Counted from the first letter of the stretch, positions 1-12,143 are shown. The stretch: DNA of 64,000 nucleotides from Vandiemenella viatica (GCA_031002005.1 CM061919.1:38095088-38159087), one strand, 5' to 3'. Notes: generated by a model from the letters alone, not told the origin. Numbers and translations: made by a program.

Positions 1-528
1 ATGTCTTCTCGTGGTTGTGATTAAACACGAATGCATAGTGATATCGTGAACTGGCAGCTTTTAAGAAATCGAGGTGGCACCCTCTGGTGGCGGGTTGGTG
101 AACTAGTGTCGTCACACGGGTGACACTAGCTGCCATCAGTTGGTGCTGCCATCTGGTGGCGGAAAAGTGAACTATCTGCTCCCCACCACCTGCCCTGTGA
201 CATCACATAACGGGATTTGTCCCAGCTAATACAGTATCTACCTACTAAGTACTTCTTACATAGTAACCACACATAATCTAAAAGAGATCATGACCTATAC
301 ACTCAATTGAAAATAAACACCGCTCTCTGTGTACAACTCACTACCACACTACAGTCCGCCTACTATCCAAGTTTTTATCTTAATAATCTTAAACTCTTCT
401 TAGTACTCAGCCATATTACTATCTGGCACCAAACAAAAATATTTTTTGTCAGATGAGGTGGATTTGTGAAATATTATTGAAGGCCGCCTGTCGCCTTTTG
501 GTTAAATAACATTGTCTTAAATTTTTTT
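1..528. other. No gene; short repeat motifs
   Basis: No coding region is supported. The motif CTCTGGTGGCGG occurs near 83 and a close copy, ATCTGGTGGCGG, near 151. The stretch about 178-207 (CTCCCCACCACCTGCCCTGT followed by GACATCAC) is nearly repeated at about 5008-5040, so both places probably derive from one interspersed repeat. The element itself is not recognised. Confidence 0.5.
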
Positions 529-529
529 A

Positions 530-1053
530 CACACACATTAGTGGAGTAAATGAACTGCACAGCCATATCCAGACAAACAAGTTAAACGAAGGTTTGAAGA
601 TATTTACACATACATATCCAGAGAGAGACGTACACACAAAAACACACACACACGTACATGTATACAGCGAGTTCGACATAAGCAACAGCAAGCATCATGG
701 AAACGATGAAGTGGGGCAGAATTGTCGTTACCACCGATAAACTGGATAGAACTCTCGTTACAAAAATCATCAGACAGACGAGTTAAAGTCAGGTATCACC
801 ATACATACGCTTACATGCACAAAGAGAGACGCAGATACACATGTCCATGCCTACAGCGAGTTCAGCACAACTAACGGCAACCAATAATGGAAACGAAAAA
901 GTGGTGCTTGCCTCATGACTGACTGAAAAACAGAACTCTTCTCACATATCATCGGCCTGACGAGAGAGAGGGTGTGCAAAAGTTGTCATGTTGTCGTTTA
1001 ACTCGTTTGTCTTGATATGGCTGTGCAGTTCATTTACTCCACTAATGTGTGTG
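530..1053. mobile_element. MITE-like element with ~58-bp terminal inverted repeats
   Basis: The segment 531-588 is repeated in inverted orientation at about 994-1052 with only a few mismatches; both arms contain ATGAACTGCACAGCCATAT. The interior holds a diverged direct duplication (about 617-785 and 820-965, both with CTACAGCGAGTTC-like and GGAAACGA cores) and CA-rich microsatellite. There is no transposase. A further half-arm (TTCATTTACATCACTAATGTG) lies near 2512, next to a duplicated LINE fragment. No clear target duplication was found, so the superfamily is not assigned. A foldback structure rather than a true MITE is the alternative. Confidence 0.7.
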
Positions 1054-1204
1054 TTTCTTCTTCCTTTGCGTGAGTTCTATCTTGGTGCTGTTGTGTCGAG
1101 TTCGTTGTAGGCATGGAAATGTGCGTGTGTGCATGATTCATCTGTGGATTTGAGTCTAACATATTTGGTTATAGAATTATACTGACCATCAATGTGTGCT
1201 TCTA

Positions 1205-1690
1205 ACCATTGTTTCAGGGCTTAGGCACTATCCCAATCTACTGTGCTGTTTACAGTTTACTGCTGTTTGTGTTGGCATACGAGCTGTGTTTCTCACGTTT
1301 TTCACTATATGCACTTCGATGTAAAAATAATTTAATGGAGAGGGTACTGAGAGGGTGTGCCAGAGAAGCAAAGTACTTTGCTACAAAACCACAGTCAGGC
1401 TATAGTGGTGTAGTATGGAGTCCATATTTTTTTGTATATCATATGCAGGGTGCAAAGGAGGGTAGCTAGATTTATTAGTGGAAAACATTCAACAAGTGAC
1501 ATAATAAAAGAGCTGGGCTGGATGTGACTGGAAGATATGAAGAGTGTTGGGAGAGCTATATAATGTCGTATAATGATGTTAGAATGGATATTGTTAGAAT
1601 CATTCTGAGTGGTGTATGGAGCCTAAATTGACCATGACCACAATCTGGCATTAGACTTTAGGTGATGAGGTCTGAGTGGATAAAATACCC
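1205..1690 (+). pseudogene. LINE reverse transcriptase 3' end, degenerate fragment
   Basis: The conceptual translation contains RGCAREAKYFATKP and, in another frame further on, RFISGKHSTSDIIKELGW. These correspond to the C-terminal block of the non-LTR reverse transcriptase seen more intact at about 62075-62330 (RGCTREVKELGYKPLVRPL and RFVSGNY...IKELEWDSL). The DNA after 1620 (GACCATGACCACAATCTGGC) also matches the other copy near 62415. It is broken by stops and lacks the palm domain. This is a dead, 5'-truncated copy, as is usual for LINEs. Confidence 0.75.
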
Positions 1691-2093
1691 AAAAAGGCAC
1701 TTTCATATACGAATGACCTAACAATTTACGACAGTGTAAGTATGGGCGCTATCTTCAGCGTAATAGAACTATTGTCTGCACCTATGGTGACGTTTTAGAT
1801 ATTTGTCAATGTGTAGGGGTCTACTATAAAAAATGTGGCATTTGATGTCTGTTTGATGACCATGAAACTATCAGTTAGCTAAGAGCATTGTGATAACTTT
1901 ATTGCGTGTGCTGTATTTTTTCCATACCTTTGTATGTGAATTAATTTTTTTAAATTAGGAGTTTGTCGCGGCTATCTTAACTTCCCAGTCTACAGTGTAT
2001 TGTTACTGGCGCAGTGCTGGCGTTACACAGACAAATTTCAACGACCATCCAAAATTCTAGTATTTCCAGCATATCAGACTCTTTTTCGAGCTC

Positions 2094-2212
2094 GTCGATG
2101 TCATCGTCATTAGAGGTGAGAAAGGATATACGGCAAGGAATGGTGAGGAATTCGGCCATGGACTTTTGAAGGTATCTTTCCCTGCATTTGTCTGGAGTGA
2201 TTTCAGGAATCC
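2094..2212 (-). mobile_element. SINE fragment
   Basis: This stretch matches the body of the window's main SINE family in minus orientation: GTCATTAGAGG, AAGGAATGG..GAGGAATTCGGCCATG, and TGGAGTGATTTCAGGAA. The tRNA-like head is missing because the adjoining DNA switches to the duplicated LINE fragment at about 2212. It is old, with many substitutions relative to the copies at 27.2 and 63.0 kb. Confidence 0.7.
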
Positions 2213-2465
2213 AGGCACTCTTCCATTTCACTGTTCTGTTCACAGTTTGCTGCCATTTGTTTTGGGTACGAACTGTTTTTCTCACGTTGTTCACCACATG
2301 TCCTTCGGGGCAAAAATCGTGATGAGTGGATGTACAAGAGAAGCGAAGAACTTGTGTTAGAAACCCAAAGGCAGACCATTGTGTGCATATAGTGGTGTAA
2401 TATGGAGTCCACAGTTCTTGGGCTTGGAAGGCAGTGCGCAAGGGAAGGCTGCTAGAGTGTAAATA
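2205..2465 (+). pseudogene. Second copy of the 1.2-kb LINE 3' fragment
   Basis: This is a diverged direct repeat of about 1220-1460. Shared blocks include CACAGTTTGCTGCCATTTGT against ACAGTTTACTGCTGTTTGT, TTCTCACGTTGTTCACCA against TTCTCACGTTTTTCACTA, and GTGGTGTAATATGGAGTCCA in both. A frame reads SGCTREAKN, again the C-terminal LINE block. It is riddled with stops. Two neighbouring partial copies with similar flanking inverted-repeat arms suggest one insertion that was later duplicated. Confidence 0.7.
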
Positions 2466-3224
2466 TGGTGATACCTTTCTTTCACTCGCCTGCCCACATG
2501 TAGCATGTGTAGTTCATTTACATCACTAATGTGTGTGTGTGTGTGTTTTGTGACGTATGCAGCTGTGAGTGAGCAACCAAAGTATTCCATTGCAGCCTGT
2601 GTTAAGAAAGGCTCTTGAATCTACTCTTGCCTTTGTGGTGCTAGGGGAACATATTACTGGATGGCTTGTTGTGCACATGCTACTAGATGGCTGAGAAGTG
2701 TGAGAGGCGAGGCGATGCTAATGTGAATAGTTTTGGTACCTGGGGGTAGCTGTTAGTGATGGTTTTCTTTTTCTGGTTCCAGGGTTAATGAAACTATAGA
2801 AAAGTGTGTACACCTCGTAATCAGGTATTGTTTACGCTGTTTGCTGTATGGTTTTTACCTACACTGTCCGCACCTACATCCATTTGCCTTATACCTGCCC
2901 AAATTATTTTTAAAACTTATCCATTCATGAGTGAGGGTGTGTTTTTTATGCACATATCAATATGTTGTGCTCAGAGACAAGAGACGAGCATGACTTAAAA
3001 TTTTTCATTTGACTGACTGACTGTTTGCACCCCATCAATCCAGTATGAATGCTCGTTTAGATCACATTAGGCCTTCGTTTGTCTTGAATCTTTGCTTTTG
3101 AAAGTGTACACAACTAGAGTTGTTATCCTTAGAAGAGACCTACAGTTTAACGTAGAATCCGACCCATAGAAGCATTCTGGTGTACTTTACATTACACAGT
3201 AATGTGCCAGAGGTGAAGTTGGGT

Positions 3225-3322
3225 TAAGGGCTTATGAAAATCACCACTCAGACAGGGATTCGAACGGAGCAACTATCTATCTCCGGTTAGACGCCTTACC
3301 CGCTGAACCATAGTCGAGATGC
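3225..3322 (-). mobile_element. tRNA-derived SINE fragment (second family)
   Basis: Read on the minus strand this has a tRNA-like B box (CCGTTCGAATCCCTGTCT) followed by GAGTGGTGATTTTCATAAGC, and an A-box-like region ACTATGGTTCAGCGGGTAAGG upstream. It resembles the better copy at 9.80-10.36 kb (TTCGAATCCCTGTCTCGCC). It is distinct from the main SINE family of this window. Confidence 0.6.
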
Positions 3323-3757
3323 TAAGATATGATTTTTATATGAATTCTTTCCCCCCTTGGGTCATTCGAGTTTGAGATACCCTCGTAAGTTGCATGTCTG
3401 TGTTATTAACAGTAATGTACAGTATATGCCACCCATATAAAAAAATCCCATCTTATAAACATTAACAATGTCTAAAGGTATATATAGTTTCGCATGGAAT
3501 TTCAAAAAGTGTAAGGCAATAAATGGATATAAAGTGAAGAATTAGGTAAAAAAAGGGGGGGCAGTACGTGAAGGCAAGAGAGGCCTATGACACACATGGA
3601 ATGAAACCATAAGTATTGAGTGGTGTATTATAATGCAATAAAATGTATTTTAAAATTTCAGTAAATCTGTATCATTTATCAAGAAATTATGTTTGTTGCA
3701 TGTGTACAAAATAAAACCTGGGGGATTTTCACTTCCACATAGATATTTAAAGTCTGT

Positions 3758-3834
3758 CGGGTGTAAATGTGTTTGAGATTCATGTCGTCCTGCTTCTCAC
3801 ATGACACATCGTCAAATACAGATTTAGTTTTAAA
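3758..3834 (-). pseudogene. Trace of a second Polinton packaging ATPase
   Basis: The minus-strand translation reads KTKSVFDDVSCEKQ directly followed by DDMNLKHIYTRQT. Both blocks match the ATPase of the intact-layout Polinton at 41.9-42.6 kb, which reads VFDDVSCDKQ and DDMNLKHIYNDHV, except that the residues between them in the Polinton gene are missing here. The segment is about 25 codons long and abuts SINE debris. It is evidence of an additional, almost erased Polinton insertion or a small captured piece. Being short, it depends on these two exact motifs. Confidence 0.65.
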
Positions 3835-3835
3835 G

Positions 3836-3950
3836 GACACTTTCCCTGTATTCGCCTGGAGTGATTTCAGGAAGCCACGGAAAACCGAAATCAGGATGGC
3901 CGGGTGGGCATTCGAGCCCATGTCCTCCTGATATGTGGTTCTGCAAACAT
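3836..3950 (-). mobile_element. SINE fragment
   Basis: Minus-strand piece of the main SINE family: CCTGTATTCGCCTGGAGTGA, CCACGGAAAACC, and ATTCGAGCCCATGTCCTCCT (B box on the minus strand). The tail and the 5' end of the head are missing. Confidence 0.7.
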
Positions 3951-4591
3951 GAAATAAGAGGGGCGTCATCGAGAAACTGGTTTTTCTAGCCTTTGAGCTG
4001 GTGTAGGCTCTTATGCTTCATACTCATTTTTTACCGGATTTTAAGACTTGTATCACGCTGTTCTGACAATACAGTATTCGTTGTCTCAGGATCACTTGAG
4101 AGAAACGTCGCAATCTATGTCAAATGAGTCTATGTCGCATGGTTAATGCCCAATTAGAAATTTTTTGTGTTCTGCTAGTGCTGTTCCTGCTCCAAATGTC
4201 AGAACATGTTATCAACCGATCTGCTGTTCAGCTCTAGAAAATTCATAAAGTTAAAGTATGTATCATGTTCCAGAACTCTAATAGCGATTGTTTTTCCATA
4301 CCTTTGTCTGTGAATGAATTCACATGAAAACAGTGTCAAACAAAGAATTAGATAGAGCTGTTCTCTAATATTTCCCCACATAGTAACTAATATAACGAAT
4401 GTGAATGCATTGGTGAATGATTATAATATTCTATACCCATACTTGGTGGAATAATGCAAATTGCATGTGTATAAAATAAAAGCGCCTGGAAACTTATCAC
4501 GCATTAACATTAATTCCAAGAGACAATTTTCGAGAGAAACAATATACCCCAAGTTAACTCCAAAATTCTAGTATTTCCAGCATATCAAGCT

Positions 4592-4690
4592 TTTTCTTGG
4601 AGTGATTTCAGGAAACCATGATGATCTGATGTACATTCGAACCCATGTCCTCCCGAAAGCTCACCCACCACGCTCGGTGCTGACTACTGT
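4592..4690 (-). mobile_element. SINE fragment, internally shortened
   Basis: CTTGGAGTGATTTCAGGAAA is followed by ATTCGAACCCATGTCCTCCC and the family's typical terminus CACCCACCACGCTCGGT. It is the tRNA-like head plus the start of the body of the main SINE on the minus strand, with the stretch between partly lost. Confidence 0.75.
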
Positions 4691-6117
4691 TAGGATTGTT
4701 AATTAACATACATACACACAGTAAAAAAAAAATAGGTTCATATAACTTAGCAGTCAATAGAATTGTGTGATTACCATATGTATTCTTTTGCGCTGAAAAT
4801 AATATGGCGTGTCATACTTGGATGCCCGGCGCCTGTAACGCCCTTATTGTTAAACAAGGTGTATGCTAATTAACGAACAATACGGTATCGTCCGATGATC
4901 CGTTATAGTCCTGCTGAATTGGGACAATGATTTGCGCTGTCCGGCTGTGACGTCACACATGGATTGAGGTCACGAGCTGTACACCACGAGCCGCGGTCCG
5001 GATCCTGGCACACTCTCCCACCACCTCCCCTGTGACGTCATCTGGCACAGCTCTCTTATTATGACACTACTGATTACTATTAGCAATACTAAGGTTTCAT
5101 GTGATGTGTGATGTGAATCAATGTTACGTCTACCCAACGTCTTTCTGGACATCGGTTTCTTCAACATGTAGTGGAATAATGTTGCCAACGTGAAGGTCCA
5201 CATCTGCTTGGAATACGCCGGTGCCACTAGCTATGATACCAAATTTTTCATTGACGTAAACTTTTAATAGCAGATGGAGTTGAAAGCAAACCAATTCTAC
5301 TGTTATTTACATCTGAAGAAGCCACAGCACTTGAAGAATTATTTTTCTTTTTATCACCAGTTGGCCCTGCTTTTACTTTTTCTTCAAACTGTTCATATTT
5401 GGATATATGCATCTTCTTTATATGCTAGACACGTGAGCCTTGACTGTAGAAAGTTCAGGCAAACACAGTTTGTATTCAGAAATCAGCTGTTCTACCAGTC
5501 TCGACTTGAATGCAACATAATCGCATGAAAGTGGCCAATGATTTTTTAGTATTCTCCTTGCTATTTTCAGCGTTGCTACTTTCACTAACGGATTCAAGAT
5601 ATTCAGTTTCCATGAAGTAATCATGTAGCGAACGTCAGTTTAATTTATTTCAGTAACGAACAACACACCATTGCGAACTAAAAATTGAAATATTCCTGGC
5701 AATAAAAAAGTTATGTTATAAATATACCAAAATCAATCACCGATCGAATTTCAAACGAGTAGTGTGCGCAGATTTTCAGAAGTAAAATACTCCAAAACTC
5801 AAGCATTCCTGCTCGCACAACGCCAAGCCTAGCATCACATTTGCACTCTCGTTCGCCATCCGACTCGCCGAACGTACGAGTGTGGCATGGCGTGCAATTT
5901 AAACAAACCAAATGACTACAACTACGAATTTAATGGACTAAAATTAACGGTAGTTCAATTTAACGGAAGTTAAGAAGACCGCTAACGATTATTTAGGTTA
6001 ACTTAAAAGTTAAATTTTTGCAGTTTTGTTAACTTCATTAATTAACGATTAACGGTTTTCTGCCCAGCTGTGGTTAGTTGTTACCATATTTAACGAAATC
6101 GCGCACTCTGCGATTTT

Positions 6118-6460
6118 GAGCGGCATAAAGGACAAACGCCTAGTGTGATGATTTGGAGCGTCATTGGCTATAACATACAATCTTACCTCCTGCGTATTGG
6201 GGACTATCTGAACCCCTACATCAGAGAGGCTTTAGATGCCGAGGCACTGCTCTCCTGGAGGGTGGCCGGTCGAGGAATGTGCAAACCTTCTTCCAACAAC
6301 GGAAGGTGCCATTATTTTCCTGATATGCTCTTTCGCCTGACATGTTTGGGAAATGGTCGGTCGGCGACTTGTTCGTTCTGGTCCTCCTGCAATCACTTGG
6401 GTCATTTAGGGCTCTGTGGCGTCGTTACGCGAAAGGAATAGGTTTATACATTTTCGAAGA
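6118..6460 (+). pseudogene. Tc1-like transposase, C-terminal fragment
   Basis: One frame reads SVMIWSVIGYNIQSYLLRI...LNPYIREAL, the region of Tc1 transposases around the second catalytic Asp. After a frame change, at about 6335-6440, it reads HVWEMVGRRLVRSGPPAI, which corresponds to the block carrying the catalytic Glu (P-I-E-H-V-W-D/E in the family). The transposase is broken by at least one frameshift, and neither terminal repeat was located. It would have been a DD34E cut-and-paste enzyme and is now inert. Confidence 0.75.
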
Positions 6461-7288
6461 TCGTCTACTGACAGGACGAGGTATAGTTCGTGAAAAGAAG
6501 TCACTTGCTGTTTGTAAAATAGTTAAAGTCAGATGGTTGAACTACTTGAGATTCGTTTAATACACACATACCTGTATGCAGTCCTACTTATATAGGCTTC
6601 TAGGATATAATTGTAAATTAAAAAATAAATATATTACCGCTAGTCGAATAATATAAGATTATTTTATGTTTTCGTTCTAAGCTAATAGAGCTGGAAGAGG
6701 ATTGCGGTCAACGAACTTCGTCGCCATCAATACGACATCCGTAAGCACCTTCTAATCGCATGGTAACGTTTTCTCCGTCTAAAGATAATTTCTTGCTAGG
6801 TCAGACGGGGATTTGAAACCGTTTCTGTTAGGCCGATGTAATTATTTAGGTTTTTTGTCTCCTTAACGGATACTATACAATATATTGAACGTATCTCAAT
6901 AAACATCTGTTTATTTGCAAGTCATCTTGTATGATGACGAAAATTGGTGATTGTAGCACGAAGTGAGGATGGTTGTTTATGTGTGGGATATAGGTGTGGA
7001 GTTAGGTTTTTTTTTTCGTAAATACTTTAATATCTCGGCATTATGACGTATTGCTCATTATGATCTATAGATTTTGGATAACACGTTTCATTCTGAATTC
7101 CTATTTTGAATATTCCAAGTGACAAATCGATATAACTGTTTTGCCATATTTCCTTCCCCCCCCCCCCCCCCTACCTAAGAAGAGCATCTATAAAATTCAT
7201 ATTTTGGACTACGTTCAACATTATTAGATTATTTTGCTACCGGTCACTGTTTTGGGGACGGTGCAATCACTCCATGGGCATTACGCCT

Positions 7289-8540
7289 AGCGTTGCCAGG
7301 TGTCCCGATTTGCGCGGGGCGTCCCGATTTTCGGGGTCTGTGGACGCGTCCCGATTTACCCTCGATCGGGATGCCATATGTCCCGATTTTTTAGCGAAGT
7401 GATAAAAACCCATCATTCGTCACAAAAAATGAAATCGCGTGACGCATCGAACCCAACCAGCAGTACAACTGTGTGTACTAACCTGCCAAAAACAGTTTAT
7501 GTCATGGTGGCAAAAATGTTATAGCAAAACACAGAAATATAATGAACACAAGAAAAAAGAAGGGAGTGTCAGGCACACTTTGTCATTCAGTTCATTCTAA
7601 TGTGAATCAAAACTCGATCGTACTGTGTATAATGATTCCAAAATTTCTTAAAAATTGTCATTTGGAAGAACAAGGGCCAGTGTGATTGCAAATAGTGGTT
7701 TAGACTCGACATGTACGCAAGTAGCGATCGAAACAATTTAAAATGATACATTTTATAGTGCCCTAACTCGATGATACAAAAAAATTTCCGCCAAACTACA
7801 ATTTCAAAAAATTTGGGTTTTATGCAGACGCGAATGAAGCTCTATCAGATATGTATAAAAATTTAGTGACGTGGCTGAAGGAAGCCCAGTATTACTAGTT
7901 AGTATGCAGACAATTAACATGTGAACTTTAGGTACCCTAGTTAAGTTTTTCCAGTTACTGCACAAAGATAATCATCAAGTTATATGAGTGGGATGTCCTG
8001 CACACATTTTGCATAACAGTGTAAAATATGCTCTGGGTATGAGTAAATTTGAATTGTAGAATTTCATCCTGAAACTGCACAGTCGTTTTTCATACTATGC
8101 CAAACGAGCTCAAGTTTTAAAAGACTTTTACGAGACGCATGAATTTGAATAATTACGTTATAAAAAAATAAACTATGATAAAAGCAATGAAATCTAACAC
8201 TAAATACAATTTCAATAAAAATTAAATACTTGACACTTATTAACGGAATACATAAATACTTAAAACTCAACTTGAAAATACATTATTTCCATAATTTTTG
8301 TTACTACGGGTAGTCAACAAGTCTGCCTATTAATATAATATTTAGCAATAATATGAATAACTTCTTATTATATGATAGACAGATACCTATACAAAATATC
8401 TCTGTCCTCAATATATCATAAAAATACGGTAAACCAGAATTATATCAATACATATTGTTTGGGGTTGTCCCGATTTGTAACCCAGAATCCCGATTTTTTT
8501 GACCTTCCGTCCCGATTTTTAACAACGTGTACCTGGCAAT
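7289..8540. mobile_element. hAT element remnant with 8-bp target duplication
   Basis: The element is flanked by TTACGCCT at 7281-7288 and at 8541-8548. Both ends carry TTGCCAGGT-type termini and several copies of TCCCGATTT, matching the style of the 12.5-kb hAT at 13.35-25.84 kb (CTTGCCAGAC and CGGGAC repeats). The interior encodes only wreckage of a transposase. A frame near 7560-7690 reads CHSVHSNVNQNS, as expected just after the BED finger of this hAT group, and a frame near 7820 reads FGFYADANEA. Many stops are present. It is a dead, probably deleted relative of the larger hAT. Confidence 0.8.
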
Positions 8541-9799
8541 TTACGCCTCAGAGGGATCACTATGACAACTGTTGATAGAAATATCGACTATATTTGTTAA
8601 ATAGTTTGTTGAAACAGTTGGATGCAGTAGTTTGGTTAAGATGAAGGACATAAATCTGAACTTTACTTACAGGCACGGATATTGACGCCAAAGTTTTTCA
8701 TTTCCATTGGCTCTTATTTTATAGAAACCTGAAGTTGGTTCAACCTACGGCTCCTTGTTGCTGCCACGTTGGATGATAGCTAGCTACGGAGTGAGTGGTG
8801 GTTGAGGCCAGCCTTCCAGATGTCTACAGGCGAACGACTGTAGCCGAATTCCTTATCGTTTCTATCATAATCTTTCTCCCAGTGTCTCCCTGCTCTAATA
8901 GCCTTGACGAACTGTAAAGCCGTTGCAAAAAAAAAAAGGTCAGGTTTGTGCATTGGGATATTATTAAATCTCAATGGCACAGAATGGCACTCCATAACGT
9001 TTCTCCTGAAAATGCAAAACAATTTTTGCTTTAAAAGGGTACGGAAAAGAGACTGTTCCAAACTTTCGGCCACATTCATCGGTCGAAGATAGAAATCCGA
9101 GAACATGCGCGGAGGTTTAGCGTGAGCGTTGGAGGGGGACGTAGAGGCGTGCCTGGAATTCTCCCCTGGCACGTGCAGAACAATGGACAATTAGATTCTC
9201 CTGCACACACAGGATATGCCGCACTCGCCCGCGCTTATTCACATCAATCACTTTTCTTAAATTATTTAACTTTTCCGTATTTGATTAATTCTTCAACTAT
9301 TATATTCCACTGTAATATGAGTTATCAAATGTCGTCTTAGTTTTGCAACATTAACTTTGTCAGAATGACTAATTACTGAAACATTACTTATTACTTACAT
9401 ATATTAGTAGCGAGTCGTTTTTTAATTGTTTGTTTTGGCATCACGCAAAAGTTACCAAACTGATTCTGATTGGGTTTTACCATTTGAAACCGTAGGATTT
9501 GCTTAAAATTTGTGATATGTATATGTAAATGACATGGTATCGTAACAAGAAATGTAAATCTGATCCTAACTCCATTAGTTTTTTAGGTGAAACTTACTTG
9601 GGCGCGATAGGGAGAAATTTGTGATCGTCACCCTTTACGATTTACGCCTTACCTGTTACTTCGCATGCTCAGAACCCATTGTGTATGACTCAATGTCAAA
9701 TTGAAAATAAGAAAGATCATTATGATTGTAGCAGTATACATTTATCCTAATCAAAAGTTGGATGACATTATTGATTATTTACCTCATTCATTATTAGTG

Positions 9800-10365
9800 G
9801 TCTGGTGGCTCAGTGGTTAAGCCTGCAGGGTTGGCCAACCCGCGTTCAGCCTTGAACATTTTTGCGGCTGCAAGATTCATCACACTTTTACAAAATGTAT
9901 TTAGTTTATAATTTCCAAAGTAGTGAAAACCAATGTATTAAGAAAATACATTATTTGTGCATCCATATATCAAAAAATTAACTGTCGAAATTATTAGAAA
10001 AAATTAACTTTGATTTTAAAATAATTATCTTCTGAATACATGACAGATATTGCCTGTTTTATTTATGCGTTTACAGTTATGATTTCGCAGAATAATTAAA
10101 TTATATTAATTCCAAAACAATATCCATAGTGGGTCAAACTCTAATATGGGGGTTTATAATTTTATATGCTGCCCGTGGAGTTATGATGTATTTCCAAAGT
10201 GGCCCGCAAGATCATTTGGGTTGGCCACCCCTGGGTTAAGGTGTCTGACTGAGGAACGAAAGGTTCCCGGTTCGAATCCCTGTCTCGCCGGAGATTGTCA
10301 TAGACACTTAAACCGACCTTAACCGCTGGCCCAGCTTGCTGTGTAATGTGAATTACGCCAGAACG
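9800..10365 (+). mobile_element. tRNA-derived SINE split by a hAT MITE
   Basis: A tRNA-like head begins with TGGTCTGGTGGCTCAGTGGT (A box) and, after an inserted element, continues with GTGTCTGACTGAGGAACG and GGTTCGAATCCCTGTCTCGC (B box). It is followed by a body reading GACACTTAAACCGACCTTAA. The interruption separates A and B boxes, so the copy cannot now be transcribed by Pol III as a SINE. Confidence 0.7.
9823..10233. mobile_element. hAT MITE inserted in the SINE
   Basis: The termini are CAGGGTTGGCCAACCC near the left and GGTTGGCCACCCCTG at the right. The flanks GGTTAAGC (9815-9822) and GGTTAAGG (10234-10241) form a near-perfect 8-bp target duplication. A clear relative lies at 11836-11961 with termini CAGGGGTGGCCAACCC and GGCCACCCCTG, and both share the internal phrase AAGATTCATCAC (in opposite sense in the other copy). 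It is non-coding and non-autonomous. Confidence 0.75.
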
Positions 10366-11357
10366 CTTCTGTGGTTCGGCTTCTGCCCGTGCCTGGTAGC
10401 ACAGGGGTGGAATGCGCAGCCAATAGAAACCTTGTCACCAGGTCATTACGACGACACGGGGTTATTATTTCCATTAATCGTTACCGTATGCAGCACAAGA
10501 TTCTGCCTTACTCCATAAACATAATATAAAATACTTATCACTTTTAGTGGAAATTTTAATGTTAATTTTGCATTAGACAAAACCAAGAAGCTGGCTGAAT
10601 ATTTATGAGCTAAATTAAATTTGTCTTTGCAAACTAATCTAGAAATTTAAAGAAATCTAATACGACAATTGATTAAGTTTTCATGAGGTACGTGGATCAT
10701 ATTAAACGTGAAATATATATTTTCTAATAATAACTGGATTTTGCGTAAATATCGTGTTATTTATATAACAGTCTAAGCTCTCGACTGCCATTACGTAGTC
10801 TTCGTCAGAGAAAGGCAAGGCCCTCGGTATCAATGCGATATTTCTTCCGCTTGTGGCTGGGCTTATTTCTAAAATAGGTAGACTGTTGTCGCAATACGGA
10901 ATGTCGGAATCAATACTATTTTCAGGCCCCCACAAAAATTAAAACCTTGGTTGGCAGCATTAAGGATGACCTATTTTTTTATTATTATTTATTAATCATG
11001 GCATTCGGTCTGTCGACCATACGGCCAGCTTTAATACTTACATTAGTGTTTACATTTGCTATTTGACCTTATAAAGTAATGTAATCAAGCCTTATTTCAC
11101 ATGGCTTATAAAATTAATCATTGATACAACATTAGTACAAATGAGATGACAATTACAATTCCATAACTTTTCTTACCCAATATAATTTGTAAATCCTATA
11201 GAATAACATTCTGGTTGAAGTACGAGTTGTACTTGGTGTGCACAATAACATTTAATATAATAACACTTGGCTTTTATGATAATTTCTTAACAGCTAATGT
11301 ACAGTATCCATCGTTACATTTAGTACAATTATAAGTAAATTGAAAATAATAATAATA
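10366..11357. other. No gene seen
   Basis: AT-rich sequence without a supported gene. A stretch near 10975-11040 (ATGGCATTCGG..., ...CGGCCAG) loosely resembles 18500-18540 and may be an unrecognised interspersed repeat. Confidence 0.4.
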
Positions 11358-11462
11358 AATATATATATATACATACACACATACATACGTACATATATAC
11401 ACACACATATCTCCATACATATACATACACACATACATATATATACACATACACACATACAC
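11358..11462. repeat. TA/CATA microsatellite
   Basis: Alternating TA and ACATACATAC tracts, about 105 bp long. It lies at the 3' edge of the minus-strand LINE beginning at about 11480 and may have grown from that LINE's simple-sequence tail. Confidence 0.85.
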
Positions 11463-11835
11463 TTGAATAAAAATCTATTATTATTATAAATGCTTTCTCT
11501 AAAGGGAGATATCTGCCTCTCTTAAATAACGAGCTATCGCTCCGTACAAATCGTGTCTTCCCTGTCTCAGCAGGATATCTACCGATGTTGGAAGTGGAAT
11601 TTTGAGCTTGACCAGGCTGTTGTATAATTTGTTTTGTAGGGTCCGATAGAGGGTGCATGCTAGTATGACATGATCAATATCTGCTATTTATTCTTGATCT
11701 GCCTGGCAAAAAGGTGACTGTATGACGCCGATTTTGTGAAGGTGTTTTGGGTAGCAACCGTATCCAAGGCGCATGCGTATTATGGATGTTTTGAATCTTT
11801 TGCCCATTTTATAGTCTTCAAACCATGGTTTAGAA

Positions 11836-11961
11836 CAGGGGTGGCCAACCCAAATGCGTACATTGTAAAGAAATATATAACACTAAAAATGAAATATAAA
11901 AAATATTTTGTAAAACCGTGATGAATCTTGCGGGTCAGAAAAATGTTCAAGGCCACCCCTG
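11836..11961. mobile_element. 126-bp hAT MITE
   Basis: Bounded by CAGGGGTGGCCAACCC and GGCCACCCCTG, with a perfect 8-bp duplication GTTTAGAA (11828-11835 and 11962-11969). Removing the element and one duplication copy restores a continuous LINE coding segment, which confirms the boundaries. Confidence 0.9.
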
Positions 11962-12143
11962 GTTTAGAACGTATATGGGGTTGGATTGATGAATAATACT
12001 TTCCTTTGATTGTTTGTGTTGACGTCCATAATTCTGACCATTTGTGGAAAACCTCTTTCCTAATGATTGTCATAAAGTCGGCGTGCGGCAGCAGGGTATA
12101 TTGTTGCTCTCCGTCCGTAGTACTTTCCTTGGCCAGTTGATCT

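Noticed and set aside
8780..9190. 136-codon open frame on the minus strand
   Set aside because: No domain, no splice support and no similarity I recognise; the translation contains poly-Phe from a poly-A run. Treated as chance.
10702..10935. 77-codon frame on the minus strand
   Set aside because: No motif or context; the surrounding region is AT-rich debris.
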